Positions 34,936 through 44,254 of a DNA stretch of 64,000 nt are shown here, one piece after another. Below the pieces are notes generated by a model. It saw only the letters and a program-made list of their open reading frames with translations, did no database searches and was not told the origin of the DNA. Each line of letters opens with the position of its first letter. The stretch's first letter is position 1. Source of the DNA: an uncultured Bartonella sp. (GTDB lineage: Bacteria; Pseudomonadota; Alphaproteobacteria; Rhizobiales; Rhizobiaceae); the NCBI GenBank assembly GCA_946478665.1, contig CAMLCZ010000001.1:310001-374000 (forward strand), in the 5' to 3' direction. The position numbers were made by a program, and so were the translations under genes.

Positions 34936-36429
34936 TTAATCCAAGCGAACAGTAACAAAACGCAATTCTCCACCAGCACCAGACACAACCAAAAGTGCAT
35001 TTTTACGCCCAGTTGCGCGCAGATTTTCCAATCTCTTTGCAACATCTTCTGGTGTTTTTACCTGTTCCTGATTAATATCAACGATAACGTCACCGCTGCG
35101 AATACGCTTTTCATCAGCTGCACTCTTCGGAACAACAGCCGTAACAACAACACCTTCAACACCTTGCTTGATGTTATAAGTTTTTCGCAATTCGTCAGTC
35201 ATTGCGGAAAGTGTCATGCCCATTGATTGCACAGACTGCTTGGGTTCCAGTTTATCCTTCCCAGAATTCTTAGGATCGGACTTGCTGTCGGCGTCGGTTT
35301 CTTTTTCTTTCAAAAGGCCAAGTTTGACTTGAACGGTTTTTTCCTGTCCATCTCTGATGACTGTAACATCCGAGACTTTTCCAACCGGACTTTCCGCGAC
35401 AATGCGGGGCAATTCCCGCGCATCTTTAATTTTATGACCAGCAAAACGGATGATAACATCACCATCCTGTATTTGAGAATGATCTACCGTTTTGTCTTCG
35501 ATTTTTCCAGCAACAAGCGCACCTTCTGCTTTTGGCAGTTTCATAATCGTCGCAATATCTTCGTTCACTGGTTGAATGCGTATGGCCAGCCACCCTCTTC
35601 TTGTCTCGCCAAATTCTTTCAATTGATCCAACACGCCGATTGCCATTTCAGACGGAATAGCAAAACCAATACCGATAGAACCACCTGACGGAGAAATAAT
35701 CGCAGTATTGATACCAATAACTTTGCCGCTCATATCAAAAAGCGGACCACCGGAGTTACCGCGATTGATAGCGGCGTCCGTCTGGATAAAATCATCATAA
35801 GGCCCAGCGTTAATATCGCGGTTACGAGCTGATATGATACCGATTGTGACAGTGCCGCCAAGGCCAAATGGATTACCAATTGCCATAACCCAATCGCCTA
35901 TGCGTGCGCTTTCAGAATCACCAAATTCAACGGCAGTCAATTTCTTCGCCGCAGGATCCACCTGCAACAAGGCCAAATCGGTTTTCGCATCTTTACCCAA
36001 TAGTTTTGCTTTTAGTTTGGAACCATCGGTAAAATTAACCTCAATGTCATCGGCATCAGCAATAACGTGGTTATTGGTTACAATAAGTCCTTTTTGCGCA
36101 TCAATCACAAAGCCCGAGCCAAGCGATTGCACTTTGCGTGATTGGCTGGTGTTGTTTTTATTGTTGTCAGAAGAAAAGAAATCTTTGAAATATTCCTGAA
36201 ACGGCGCATCTTTCTGAATATCGGGTGTTACCGTATTGTTGCTTTGTTCTGTGCCTTTCAGTGTCTGACTGGTAGAAATATTGACAACAGCGTCAAGGAG
36301 CCCAGAAGCCAAATTCGATACGGATTGTGGCGTGGTATGCTGCAATGGCGTATCAGCCCACCCACTATTTTGCGGATAGATCAAGGCTGTGCATGTAGCG
36401 ATACATAGAGCAAGGCGCTTCAACAACAT
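34936..36429 (-). CDS. degP: Periplasmic serine protease, DegP/HtrA (Do) family
   Basis: 497 residues from the ATG at 36429 (GGAAGG upstream; a longer frame reaches 36441). Signal peptide ends near GWA-DTP. The trypsin-like domain has the triad His in VTNNHVIADADD, Asp in DAKTDLALLQVD and Ser in RGNSGGPLFD. Two PDZ domains follow (about 290-380 and 405-497; GVEGVVVTAVVPKSAADEKRI). It degrades or refolds misfolded envelope proteins. It is the last gene of hflK-hflC-DUF2065-degP, the usual rhizobial order, 141 bp after DUF2065. The 3' end lies in a tandem duplication. Confidence 0.95.
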   Translation of the reverse strand: MLLKRLALCIATCTALIYPQNSGWADTPLQHTTPQSVSNLASGLLDAVVNISTSQTLKGTEQSNNTVTPDIQKDAPFQEYFKDFFSSDNNKNNTSQSRKVQSLGSGFVIDAQKGLIVTNNHVIADADDIEVNFTDGSKLKAKLLGKDAKTDLALLQVDPAAKKLTAVEFGDSESARIGDWVMAIGNPFGLGGTVTIGIISARNRDINAGPYDDFIQTDAAINRGNSGGPLFDMSGKVIGINTAIISPSGGSIGIGFAIPSEMAIGVLDQLKEFGETRRGWLAIRIQPVNEDIATIMKLPKAEGALVAGKIEDKTVDHSQIQDGDVIIRFAGHKIKDARELPRIVAESPVGKVSDVTVIRDGQEKTVQVKLGLLKEKETDADSKSDPKNSGKDKLEPKQSVQSMGMTLSAMTDELRKTYNIKQGVEGVVVTAVVPKSAADEKRIRSGDVIVDINQEQVKTPEDVAKRLENLRATGRKNALLVVSGAGGELRFVTVRLD

Positions 36430-36570
36430 ATTTCCTTCCAATCAAAAGGCTCAATAAACTTTGCTATGCAATCATTTAATGCATTTTATATCAAAGTGAA
36501 ATGGCGCAAATGGAGGAAATCAATGTTTAGATTTAATTTTAATCTGGGCGGTATTCTAAAACATATTATC

Positions 36571-36753
36571 CTAGCGACATAACCAGATAATGAGAACACC
36601 AATTCCCATTGCAACAAGGCCGCTTATACGCAAAACATTATCTGGCGTCACACCAATCTGCGACGCCATTTTTTTTACCAGTGAAGGAAAGCCACTGTAG
36701 AATAGCCCTTCGATAAAAAGGACCAATCCTACAGCTGTTAATAATAGACTCAT
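36571..36753 (-). CDS. DUF2065 small membrane protein
   Basis: 60 residues with two hydrophobic helices (about 3-22 and 40-58) separated by a loop containing FPSLVKKMASQIGVTPDNVLR; this is the DUF2065 (YjeT-like) pattern, constantly linked to hflKC. Function unknown. The start codon overlaps the hflC stop (TGATG), so translation is coupled. Confidence 0.88.
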   Translation of the reverse strand: MSLLLTAVGLVLFIEGLFYSGFPSLVKKMASQIGVTPDNVLRISGLVAMGIGVLIIWLCR

Positions 36754-37658
36754 CAGTTTTGTGCCGATGTTACAGATTTTGCAGAGTTACCTAATGGATG
36801 ATGCCAGTAGTAGAAGAAATCTTCATCTGGCGAGACAACCATTGGAGTTGTTTCCAATTTTTTATAATTTTCCATAGCTAGCCAGAAATCATAAAATTGC
36901 GGATTGGTTTTCCGCGCATCCAGTAAAAGGCGGATACTTTCTGCCTGGCCCTCACCTCTTGTTATTTCTGCGTCGCGTTTAGCAGCCGCAACAATTTCTT
37001 CATATTCCCTGTTTGCTTCGGCAACAATTCTGTCACGTTCTTGCTGACCACGTGCACGAATATTTTCTGCTGCGGCTTCACGTTCCGCTGCCATTTGGCG
37101 ATAGACATCTTCTGATACGGCATCGGTCAAATCTGTTTTTCTAATGCGCACATCTACAATGGTAATACCAAGTGATCCGGCATCAGCAGAAAACTGTTGT
37201 TGAACCTCGCTCATCATAGCACCACGCTCGTCCGACAGGGCAGCTTTAAATTCACGCTTACCGTAAACGGCACGTAACGCATCAATAAAACGCGGTGCAA
37301 GGTTTTCTTGTGCTGCCACTTGAGGGCGACCAGAACCAATGCGCTGCAAAAACAATTTTGGATCGGTTATGCGGTAGATAAAGAAAGCATCGACCTCATA
37401 ATATGCACCACCGCGCACCTGCACAGATTGTGTTGGCACATCATATCGCAACAACCGGTTATCGATAATGACTGTTTGATCGATAAAAGGTGTTTTGAAA
37501 TAGAGCCCTGGTTCTTGTTCAACCCGCACGATCTGTCCAAAACGCTTAATCGCAATTTGTTGGCGAGGATAAACAACAAAAACCGACATCCATACCGCTA
37601 AACATATAACAATGATAACACCAAGAAAGATAAAAAAACGGTTCTGCTGCATTATCAT
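36753..37658 (-). CDS. hflC: HflC, SPFH/band-7 membrane protein
   Basis: 301 residues: one N-terminal membrane anchor (FFIFLGVIIVICLAVWMSVF) and a periplasmic band-7 domain with RQQIAIKRFGQIVRVEQEPGLYFKTPF, then a coiled coil rich in AEREAAAENIRARGQQERDRI. With HflK it forms a cage around FtsH and limits its proteolysis of membrane proteins. The ATG overlaps the hflK stop (ATGA). Confidence 0.94.
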   Translation of the reverse strand: MIMQQNRFFIFLGVIIVICLAVWMSVFVVYPRQQIAIKRFGQIVRVEQEPGLYFKTPFIDQTVIIDNRLLRYDVPTQSVQVRGGAYYEVDAFFIYRITDPKLFLQRIGSGRPQVAAQENLAPRFIDALRAVYGKREFKAALSDERGAMMSEVQQQFSADAGSLGITIVDVRIRKTDLTDAVSEDVYRQMAAEREAAAENIRARGQQERDRIVAEANREYEEIVAAAKRDAEITRGEGQAESIRLLLDARKTNPQFYDFWLAMENYKKLETTPMVVSPDEDFFYYWHHPLGNSAKSVTSAQN

Positions 37659-38827
37659 TGTACTCCTGTCACAGTTTTATCAGTCTGTGATGACTGTGAT
37701 GGATTGGAATTATTGGATGGAGTTGATGTTTTGCTATTCATCATCTGGTTTAATGGCAAATAGGAAACAGGAGAGCCATTTTTCTGCTCGACAACCAATT
37801 TATTGGGCGATTGAAGAATGCGTCCAACCGTTTCCATATAAAGACGATATTTGGTTGCTTCGGGCGCAACGGCTGCTTCATGTGCAATGGCCGCAAAACG
37901 CTCTGCCCGTCCGGTTGCCTCTTCAATCATCTGGGCTTTTTCACCCTTAGCAACTTCTCTTGTGCGGGAAGCCTCACCATTGGCCAAGCCAAGTTTATTA
38001 AACTTGACGCGATTGCCTTCTTCTACCATTCGTCCACGCTCTTGTTCAGCTTGCTGGAACGAGTTGAATGCTGCTGCAACTTTCGTTGGTGGTGCAGCTT
38101 CACTGATAGATACTCTGTTTACCTGAACGCCAAGCTGATATTTATCCACGGTTGATTGGATAATTGTCTTAACGCTGTTAGCGACTTCTTCTTTTTTATC
38201 GCGAAGAACATCATCAACAGGACGGCTACCGATAACTTCACGCATAGCACTTTCAGCAACTTGCCGAACAGTGCCTTCCTGTTCATTGACATTGAACAAA
38301 TAGCGCGTTGGATCTGATATGCGATAATAAACAGAAAAGTTGACGTAAACGATATTCTGATCACTCGACAACATCAGCCCATCGCTTTGCTGTGCCTGAC
38401 CGGGCTTACCACCAATAGCGATAGATTTTTCAGTCAATGGCACTTTCATGTAAGTTTCAATAGGCCAGAAGTGAAAGTGAAGACCATCGCCAACGATACC
38501 TTCTTGCGGCACACCAAAACGCAAAACAACACCTTGTTCGTTTTGTTGCACGACATAAAAACATTGGAATAGCCAAAAAATGACAGCAATCAGCAATACG
38601 ATAAGAAACATTCCAGCACCGCCGAACTGTTTCAGCTTATCCTGACCCTTTCTCAATATATCATCAATATCGGGTCCGTTATTGCCACCATTACCGCCTG
38701 ATCCTGACGGCTTTTTTTCCCATGGGGATTTGTTGCCACCATTATCATTGCCGCCGCTACCCCATGGGCTGCCGCCATTATTTCCACCGCCCCATGGGCC
38801 GTTGCCATTCTGATTACTCCAGGGCAT
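37655..38827 (-). CDS. hflK: HflK, SPFH/band-7 membrane protein
   Basis: 390 residues from the ATG at 38827 (AAGAGG upstream; a GTG two codons earlier is less likely). The cytosolic N-terminus (about 1-55) is Gly/Asn/Trp-rich (PWGGGNNGG repeats), followed by a membrane helix and the band-7 domain (QNEQGVVLRFGVPQEGIVGDGLHFHFWPIE). The coiled coil and a Ser/Thr/Asn-rich tail follow. Partner of HflC and FtsH; first gene of the envelope protease operon. Confidence 0.94.
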   Translation of the reverse strand: MPWSNQNGNGPWGGGNNGGSPWGSGGNDNGGNKSPWEKKPSGSGGNGGNNGPDIDDILRKGQDKLKQFGGAGMFLIVLLIAVIFWLFQCFYVVQQNEQGVVLRFGVPQEGIVGDGLHFHFWPIETYMKVPLTEKSIAIGGKPGQAQQSDGLMLSSDQNIVYVNFSVYYRISDPTRYLFNVNEQEGTVRQVAESAMREVIGSRPVDDVLRDKKEEVANSVKTIIQSTVDKYQLGVQVNRVSISEAAPPTKVAAAFNSFQQAEQERGRMVEEGNRVKFNKLGLANGEASRTREVAKGEKAQMIEEATGRAERFAAIAHEAAVAPEATKYRLYMETVGRILQSPNKLVVEQKNGSPVSYLPLNQMMNSKTSTPSNNSNPSQSSQTDKTVTGVQ

Positions 38828-38939
38828 AGTCACCTCTTGTCCTGTACAAAGCTCACGCTATTTTTTTAAGTCCGTCTTTTATAGGGATGTATCTTGCGCG
38901 TTTCAACGCAAAGCTGGAATTTTTATTATATTTATATGA

Positions 38940-39443
38940 TTATCGTTCGTATACCACATAACGTGTTGCATGACTGTCCTTATCACTTTCAGGAACTGTT
39001 TCTGATTTGACAGCGTGCCACTCATTGGGATCAAATGCCGGGAAGAATGTATCACCTTCAATCGTATCAAGAATTTCGGTAATATGCATACGATTGGCAA
39101 AGGGAAGCGCTTGCTTGAAAATTTCTCCCCCACCAATGACAAATATCCCATCAACGCCTAATTCATTGGCATTTTGCTCGGCTATCGTTTTTGCCTGCGC
39201 AAATGAACGTGCCATCACCGCACCAGCGCCAACAAATGATGGATCGCGCGTGATTACAATATTCAAGCGTCCCGGCAAAGCACGGCCAATGGAATCCCAT
39301 GTTTTTCGTCCCATAATAACCGGTTTACCAAGGGTAATTGCCTTAAAACGCTTAAGATCGGTTGATAAGCGCCATGGCATTGCACCATCACGACCGATAA
39401 CGCCATTTTCTGATACAGCAACGATTAGATTTAACGCAACCAT
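38940..39443 (-). CDS. folA: Dihydrofolate reductase
   Basis: 167 residues with the DHFR pattern: LIVAVSENGVIGRDGAMPWRLSTDLKRFK, the active-site Asp in STDLKRFK, VIMGRKTWDSIGRALPGRLNIVITR, and FVIGGGEIFKQALPFANRMHITEI. It reduces dihydrofolate with NADPH, regenerating the cofactor oxidised by ThyA. The start overlaps the thyA stop (TAATG), so the two are translated in sequence. Confidence 0.96.
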   Translation of the reverse strand: MVALNLIVAVSENGVIGRDGAMPWRLSTDLKRFKAITLGKPVIMGRKTWDSIGRALPGRLNIVITRDPSFVGAGAVMARSFAQAKTIAEQNANELGVDGIFVIGGGEIFKQALPFANRMHITEILDTIEGDTFFPAFDPNEWHAVKSETVPESDKDSHATRYVVYER

Positions 39444-40237
39444 TAGACTGCCACCGGTGCTTTAATATGCGGCGCTGAAACATAATTTTCCAATGTGAAG
39501 TCTTCAAACTTAAATGCAAAAAGATCCTTCACATCAGGATTGATTTTCATCTGCGGCAACGCCAAAGGCTGTCTTGTCAATTGCTCTTTCGCCTGTTCAA
39601 AGTGATTGGAATAAAGATGGGCGTCCCCCAGCGTATGGACAAATTCACCCAGTTTTAACCCACACACCTGCGCAATCATCATTGTTAACAGGGCATATGA
39701 GGCGATATTGAATGGTACACCAAGAAAAATATCTGCCGACCGTTGGTATAATTGGCATGAAAGTTTTCCGTTAGCCACGTAAAACTGGAATAGGCAATGG
39801 CAAGGCGGTAGTGCCATTTCATCAACCAAAGCAGGATTCCACGCCGTTACAATAAGCCTGCGTGAATCGGGATTTTTCTCAATCATCTGCAAAACATTTT
39901 TTATCTGGTCGATATGGCGGCCATCAGGTGCTGGCCAAGAGCGCCATTGATACCCATAGACGGGACCCAACTCACCATTTTTATCGGCCCATTCATCCCA
40001 AATAGAAACGCCGTTTTCATTAAGCCATTTGATATTTGTGTCACCACGTAAAAACCAGAGCAACTCGTAAATGATTGATCTTAAATGAAGCTTTTTGGTT
40101 GTAAGGATAGGAAAGCCATCATTCAAATCAAAACGCATCTGGTAGCCAAACACAGAGCGTGTACCGGTGCCTGTACGATCTGACCGATCAACACCATTAT
40201 TCATCACATGTGAGAGAAGCTCGAGATAATTTTTCAT
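39443..40237 (-). CDS. thyA: Thymidylate synthase
   Basis: 264 residues, the classical folate-dependent enzyme that methylates d[40 protein letters not shown], the catalytic Cys in [32 protein letters not shown] and the C-terminal MKIN...APVAV are present at usual spacing. It leads the thyA-folA operon. The 240-bp spacer before it contains no gene. Confidence 0.97.
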   Translation of the reverse strand: MKNYLELLSHVMNNGVDRSDRTGTGTRSVFGYQMRFDLNDGFPILTTKKLHLRSIIYELLWFLRGDTNIKWLNENGVSIWDEWADKNGELGPVYGYQWRSWPAPDGRHIDQIKNVLQMIEKNPDSRRLIVTAWNPALVDEMALPPCHCLFQFYVANGKLSCQLYQRSADIFLGVPFNIASYALLTMMIAQVCGLKLGEFVHTLGDAHLYSNHFEQAKEQLTRQPLALPQMKINPDVKDLFAFKFEDFTLENYVSAPHIKAPVAV

Positions 40238-40477
40238 AAGAAAAATAGCCTATTCCTATAGTATTAGAAACAAATAGCCGACTTACATTTAAACGTCGAC
40301 AAATTTGACTGACCATTACAGCCCGATATTTCAGCCTATATCATAGCTTGGCAATAATATAGGTTTGAAAGATCAAATGGATACCCTGTGTCAAATATCA
40401 TGTCACAAAACGAATGAACACCGCTCGGATATGTTCACCTGTGAATATCTTAATCTGTTGATGGTTTTTGAACCGTC

Positions 40478-41647
40478 CTAAACCAGATAGGTTTCCACAA
40501 GTTTTGACCAGTATGTGCTGCCTCTTAACAATAAATCATCATTAAAATTGTAATGATCGTTGTGCAGATTTGCTGTCTCGCCATTTCCGATAAACAGATA
40601 GCAGCCGGCTTTTTTCTGTAACATATAGGAGAAATCTTCGCTAAATGTGAAAGGCTGTGACCGTGGTGTAATCGCCTCTTTGCCAAAAGTATCTTCTGCC
40701 ACCTTGCGGGCAAATGCTGTCAAATCGGGATCATTTTCGCAAGCAGGATTAAGCGGCATATAGATCACGTCACATTTTGCGCCAAATACTTCGGCCTGAT
40801 AATTTGCTATTTCAGTGATGCGTTTTTCAAGAAAACGTCGTGTCTTTTCATTATAGCTTCGGATGGTAAGCTTCAATTCCGCAGTTGCCGGAATAATATT
40901 ATAGGCGTCTCCAGCATGAAAGCTCGCAATGGTAACAACCGCCGATTCAACAGGATCCAAATTGCGTGACACTATTGTTTGCAGTGCATTAACGATAGAA
41001 GCACCAACAATAATCGGATCAATGGCGGTATGTGGCTGCGCGCCATGGCCACTTTTACCCTGAACAACGATCTTCATACGGTCAGATGCCGCTGTTGCCG
41101 CATTGGGAATGAAAACAAATTGCCCTGCTGGAACATGTGGGACATTATGGTAGCCAAAAATAGCGTCGCAAGGAAACTTGTCGAAGATGCCCTCTTCTAC
41201 CATGCGTTTGGCACCGCCTAAACCTTCTTCAGCTGGCTGAAAAATGAGGTTAAGCGTGCCTGAAAAATTTTTAGTTTCAGCAAGATAGCGTGCTGCTGTC
41301 AGAAGAGTCGTTGTATGCCCATCATGACCACAGGCGTGCATCTTGCCTTGATTTTTGCTAGCATAAGGCAATCCTGTCATTTCCATTATTGGAAGAGCGT
41401 CCATATCGGCACGCAGCCCTAAAGTTTTAGAGCCTTGTCCAACTTTCAAGGTGCCGATAACACCTGTTCCACCAATACCAGTCGAGACTTTATAACCCCA
41501 TTTTTCCAGATAGCTCGCCACCAACGCAGATGTAGATTGCTCTTCAAACCCGATTTCCGGATTTGCATGAATTTTGTGACGAAGTTCCATCATTTCAGGA
41601 AGATAGGAATTGATATAATCTGCTACCGTATTGGTATTTTTTGTCAT
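40478..41647 (-). CDS. M20-family amidohydrolase (hippurate hydrolase-like)
   Basis: 389 residues from the ATG at 41647, which has AAAGG upstream. M20D motifs: PEIGFEEQSTS, LGLRADMDALPI, KMHACGHDGHTTTLL (metal ligands Cys and His), FQPAEEGLGGAKRMVEEG (Glu pair) and SEDFSYMLQKKAGCYLFIG. The family splits N-acyl amino acids such as hippurate or acetyl amino acids in the cytosol. It follows the MHS transporter gene on the same strand (57 bp), so that transporter probably imports the substrate. The acyl group is unknown. Confidence 0.9.
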   Translation of the reverse strand: MTKNTNTVADYINSYLPEMMELRHKIHANPEIGFEEQSTSALVASYLEKWGYKVSTGIGGTGVIGTLKVGQGSKTLGLRADMDALPIMEMTGLPYASKNQGKMHACGHDGHTTTLLTAARYLAETKNFSGTLNLIFQPAEEGLGGAKRMVEEGIFDKFPCDAIFGYHNVPHVPAGQFVFIPNAATAASDRMKIVVQGKSGHGAQPHTAIDPIIVGASIVNALQTIVSRNLDPVESAVVTIASFHAGDAYNIIPATAELKLTIRSYNEKTRRFLEKRITEIANYQAEVFGAKCDVIYMPLNPACENDPDLTAFARKVAEDTFGKEAITPRSQPFTFSEDFSYMLQKKAGCYLFIGNGETANLHNDHYNFNDDLLLRGSTYWSKLVETYLV

Positions 41648-41664
41648 TTCAAACTGCCTTTGAG

Positions 41665-41688
41665 TAGGAATGGCTGAAACCATTCCTA
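41665..41688 (-). other. Intercistronic hairpin, transporter-amidohydrolase
   Basis: TAGGAATGG (41665-41673) pairs perfectly with CCATTCCTA (41680-41688) around 6 nt, in the 57-bp spacer and 18 bp upstream of the amidohydrolase start. No U-tract follows. It may protect or separate the upstream mRNA so the two genes differ in expression. Confidence 0.65.
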
Positions 41689-41704
41689 CAGTTGATTGAT
41701 ATGT

Positions 41705-42991
41705 TTACTTCATATTTGCTACTTTGCGTGAACAAATTAACGCGATTGTACTGACGATCGCGGCAAACATCAGATAATATGCAATAGCGCGATTATCATG
41801 CGTAATGCTAATCAGCGCACTTGATATTGCCGCTGAAAAGCCACCAAAAATCGTAACGGCGATGTTGTATGACAAAGCAATGCCTGAAGAGCGGAATGCC
41901 GTTGGGAAAAGCTCTGAAAGTGCCGCTGAAGCGGGAGCCGTATACAAAACCATAAGCACAGCATAGAAGAACTGTTGCCCTAACAACACCCAAATTGTTG
42001 GATAGGCTGACAATATCCAGAATGAAGGATAGGCAAAAAGCAGGATTGCTATTGCAGCACCAATCATTATTGGCAAACGACCAACACGATCAGACCATGC
42101 GCCAACAATTGGGCAGAACAAAAGCACTGTACCCACAACAATCATGCCAAGATAAGGTGAAGTTAATTCCATATGCAGATTTTTGATTGCATAAGTCGCC
42201 ATGAATGAGCTTGCGGTTTTACTGGTGACTGTCCAGATCATGACGATGCCAATGCCGAGCAATAACGGTTTCCAGCTATTACGAAGCAAAATTGCAAATG
42301 GAACGTGTTCTTTTGGTCCCTTGTTTTTTTCCTGAAGAAATGCCGGCGATTCATCAATCTGGCGGCGGACATAAAAGCCAACTGGCGCCACAAGCATACC
42401 GAAAGCAAAAGCAACACGCCATCCCCAAGTGGCAACCTCTTCTTTTGTCAGAGCGGCTGTAATAACCCAGCCGATAATACCAGCAACCAGAAATGCACCT
42501 GTCTGGCTAACCTGTTGCCAAGCAGCAAATTGACCACGTTTATGGGCTGGTGCCGTCTCGACAAGAATGGATAAAGCACTACCGATTTCACCACCAGCCG
42601 AAACACCTTGGATAAGACGCGCAATAACAATGATGATTGGTGCAAAAATACCGATTTTATCATATGTCGGACAGAAGGCGATGATACCCATGCCGACGGC
42701 CATCAGAAGCATTGTCAGGGACAAGGCTGCCTTACGTCCAACACGGTCGGAATAGGAACCCAATACGATAGCGCCCAATGGACGCGTTAAAAATCCCACT
42801 GCAAATGTAATAAATGTCAAAAGCATTGACACAGCTTCATTGCTGGTCGGAAAAAATTGGTCAGAAATTACGTAAGCAAAAAGTGCATAAGCGCCAAAAT
42901 CATACCATTCAAGCGCGCCTCCCATGACAGCTGCCGCAATCACCTTTTTAGAAACGGTTTTGTTTTCTTCTAACTGTTCTGTTCCCTGCAT
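41705..42991 (-). CDS. MFS transporter, metabolite:H+ symporter (MHS) family
   Basis: 428 residues with 12 membrane helices from the ATG at 42991 (AGGAG upstream). MHS signatures: GGALEWYDFGAYALFA in helix 1, GSYSDRVGRKAAL between helices 2 and 3, RLIQGVSAGGEIGSA in helix 4, and a QIDESPAFLQEK loop. Relatives carry organic acids, proline/betaine, ketoglutarate or citrate. Linked to an M20 amidohydrolase and a divergent LysR regulator, so uptake of an acylated amino acid or aromatic acid is the best guess. Confidence 0.9.
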   Translation of the reverse strand: MQGTEQLEENKTVSKKVIAAAVMGGALEWYDFGAYALFAYVISDQFFPTSNEAVSMLLTFITFAVGFLTRPLGAIVLGSYSDRVGRKAALSLTMLLMAVGMGIIAFCPTYDKIGIFAPIIIVIARLIQGVSAGGEIGSALSILVETAPAHKRGQFAAWQQVSQTGAFLVAGIIGWVITAALTKEEVATWGWRVAFAFGMLVAPVGFYVRRQIDESPAFLQEKNKGPKEHVPFAILLRNSWKPLLLGIGIVMIWTVTSKTASSFMATYAIKNLHMELTSPYLGMIVVGTVLLFCPIVGAWSDRVGRLPIMIGAAIAILLFAYPSFWILSAYPTIWVLLGQQFFYAVLMVLYTAPASAALSELFPTAFRSSGIALSYNIAVTIFGGFSAAISSALISITHDNRAIAYYLMFAAIVSTIALICSRKVANMK

Positions 42992-43070
42992 GAACACTCC
43001 TATTACTTTGATTTTTTATAAAAATTATCCAAAGCCAAACAGATTCTGGACTGTTATTTTTTGATAGTCT

Positions 43071-43089
43071 CCATAACAAATTGTTATGG
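43071..43089. promoter_or_regulatory. LysR-type operator between the regulator and MHS transporter
   Basis: CCATAACA (43071-43078) and TGTTATGG (43082-43089) form a perfect inverted repeat with a 3-nt centre. It contains ATAAC-N5-GTTAT, which satisfies the T-N11-A rule of LysR-type binding sites. It lies 57 bp before the LysR start and 80 bp before the transporter start, in the only divergent spacer of this group. Confidence 0.7.
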
Positions 43090-43145
43090 AATGTTAATTT
43101 TGTTTATTTAAACGATTAGTATCCCATAAAACAAGGGTTATCAAA

Positions 43146-44030
43146 TTGGACATAAAGCAGATTCGTTATTTTCAGGCTATAGCGCAATATGGCAGCATAT
43201 CAGAGGCTGCACGCCATCTTTTTATTGTGCAACCTGCCCTTAGCCGACAAATGAAGGAACTTGAAGCCGACTTGGGCGCGACCCTGTTTATCAGGCGCCA
43301 AAAGGGGATAGAGCTTACAAAAGCCGGCGAACAATTGTTACAACATTGCCCTGTTATTATCCAAACGCTTGACCAAGCTCTGACCGACGTTAAACGCGCA
43401 AACGGCTTGAAAGAGATATTGCATTTGGGAATGGCTCCAACTTACACATGGAACCCTGTCATCTTGGATATTATCAGGGATTTTTATCACCTTTATCCTG
43501 AAATAAAATTATCGCTAGAGCCAACCTTATCCGTCGGACAATCTGAACGGTTGGCACAAGGAAAGCTCGATGCAGGATTTATGGCATGGCGCTTAAAGGC
43601 CGACCCAACTAAGGCGGGCATAGCTTTGATGCAATGCAAATTGCTGATCGCCTGCGGTCAAGACAGTGAAATCGTCAATATCGCGCCAGATAATCTGGAT
43701 ATGTTAAACGACCATAAATGCCTATTTTTTCCTCGGGAAATGTCACCCGAATTTTATGACTTCATGCTTCTTGAATGTAAGAAGGTTGGTTTTCGACCTG
43801 ATATTGTTGAATGCGCTACCGATTTTAACGCCTGTTTGGGCTTGGTGTCGTGTGGCCTTGGTTATACCATTATCTCAAGTGCATCACGCTATAATTGCCC
43901 TTCCAATATAAAACTTCTTGAACATCCGCTTCTCTCTGGAACCTATGATTTGGAATTTGCCTATCGAACACCGGTTCATAAAGAATCGCTTCAATTGCTC
44001 ATAGATTTTGTGGCTACAAAGCACCGTTAA
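43146..44030 (+). CDS. LysR-family transcriptional regulator
   Basis: 294 residues. N-terminal winged helix-turn-helix (1-60: IRYFQAIAQYGSISEAARHLFIVQPALSRQMKELEADLGATLF) and a C-terminal inducer-binding domain with two PBP-like lobes. The start is a TTG with AAGGG upstream; no ATG fits, and the product then begins MDIKQIRYF, as the family does. It is divergent from the MHS transporter-amidohydrolase pair and probably controls it through the palindrome at 43071-43089. The inducer is unknown. Confidence 0.9.
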   Translation: MDIKQIRYFQAIAQYGSISEAARHLFIVQPALSRQMKELEADLGATLFIRRQKGIELTKAGEQLLQHCPVIIQTLDQALTDVKRANGLKEILHLGMAPTYTWNPVILDIIRDFYHLYPEIKLSLEPTLSVGQSERLAQGKLDAGFMAWRLKADPTKAGIALMQCKLLIACGQDSEIVNIAPDNLDMLNDHKCLFFPREMSPEFYDFMLLECKKVGFRPDIVECATDFNACLGLVSCGLGYTIISSASRYNCPSNIKLLEHPLLSGTYDLEFAYRTPVHKESLQLLIDFVATKHR

Positions 44031-44254
44031 GCCGCAAAGCACCCTTATAAGGTTAATCCAACAATCGGTTGCATTGTAAAATTAATCCCTATTCGGGTCA
44101 AAATATTCAAATCATTTTGATCTCTTATTTCCGCATGGATATATATGTGGGTAAGACCACTGTTTTACATTGCTCTTATTGAAAAGATAGCGTTAAGACT
44201 GTTTTAAATAATAGCTAACCAATGGCTATCAAAAGTGATGGATAGGAGTGCCCC

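Larger units (their letters stand above)
34540..35032. repeat. 245-bp tandem duplication of the serB/degP convergent junction
   Basis: Positions 34540-34787 align with 34785-35032 at a constant offset of 245 bp over the serB tail, the intergenic hairpin and the degP tail, with roughly 75-85% identity and a couple of 1-nt gaps. The left copy holds the real end of serB and a broken degP end; the right copy holds an echo of the serB end and the real degP end. A shared ATCTC in serB (about 34541) and degP (about 35030) marks the probable recombination point. Confidence 0.88.
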
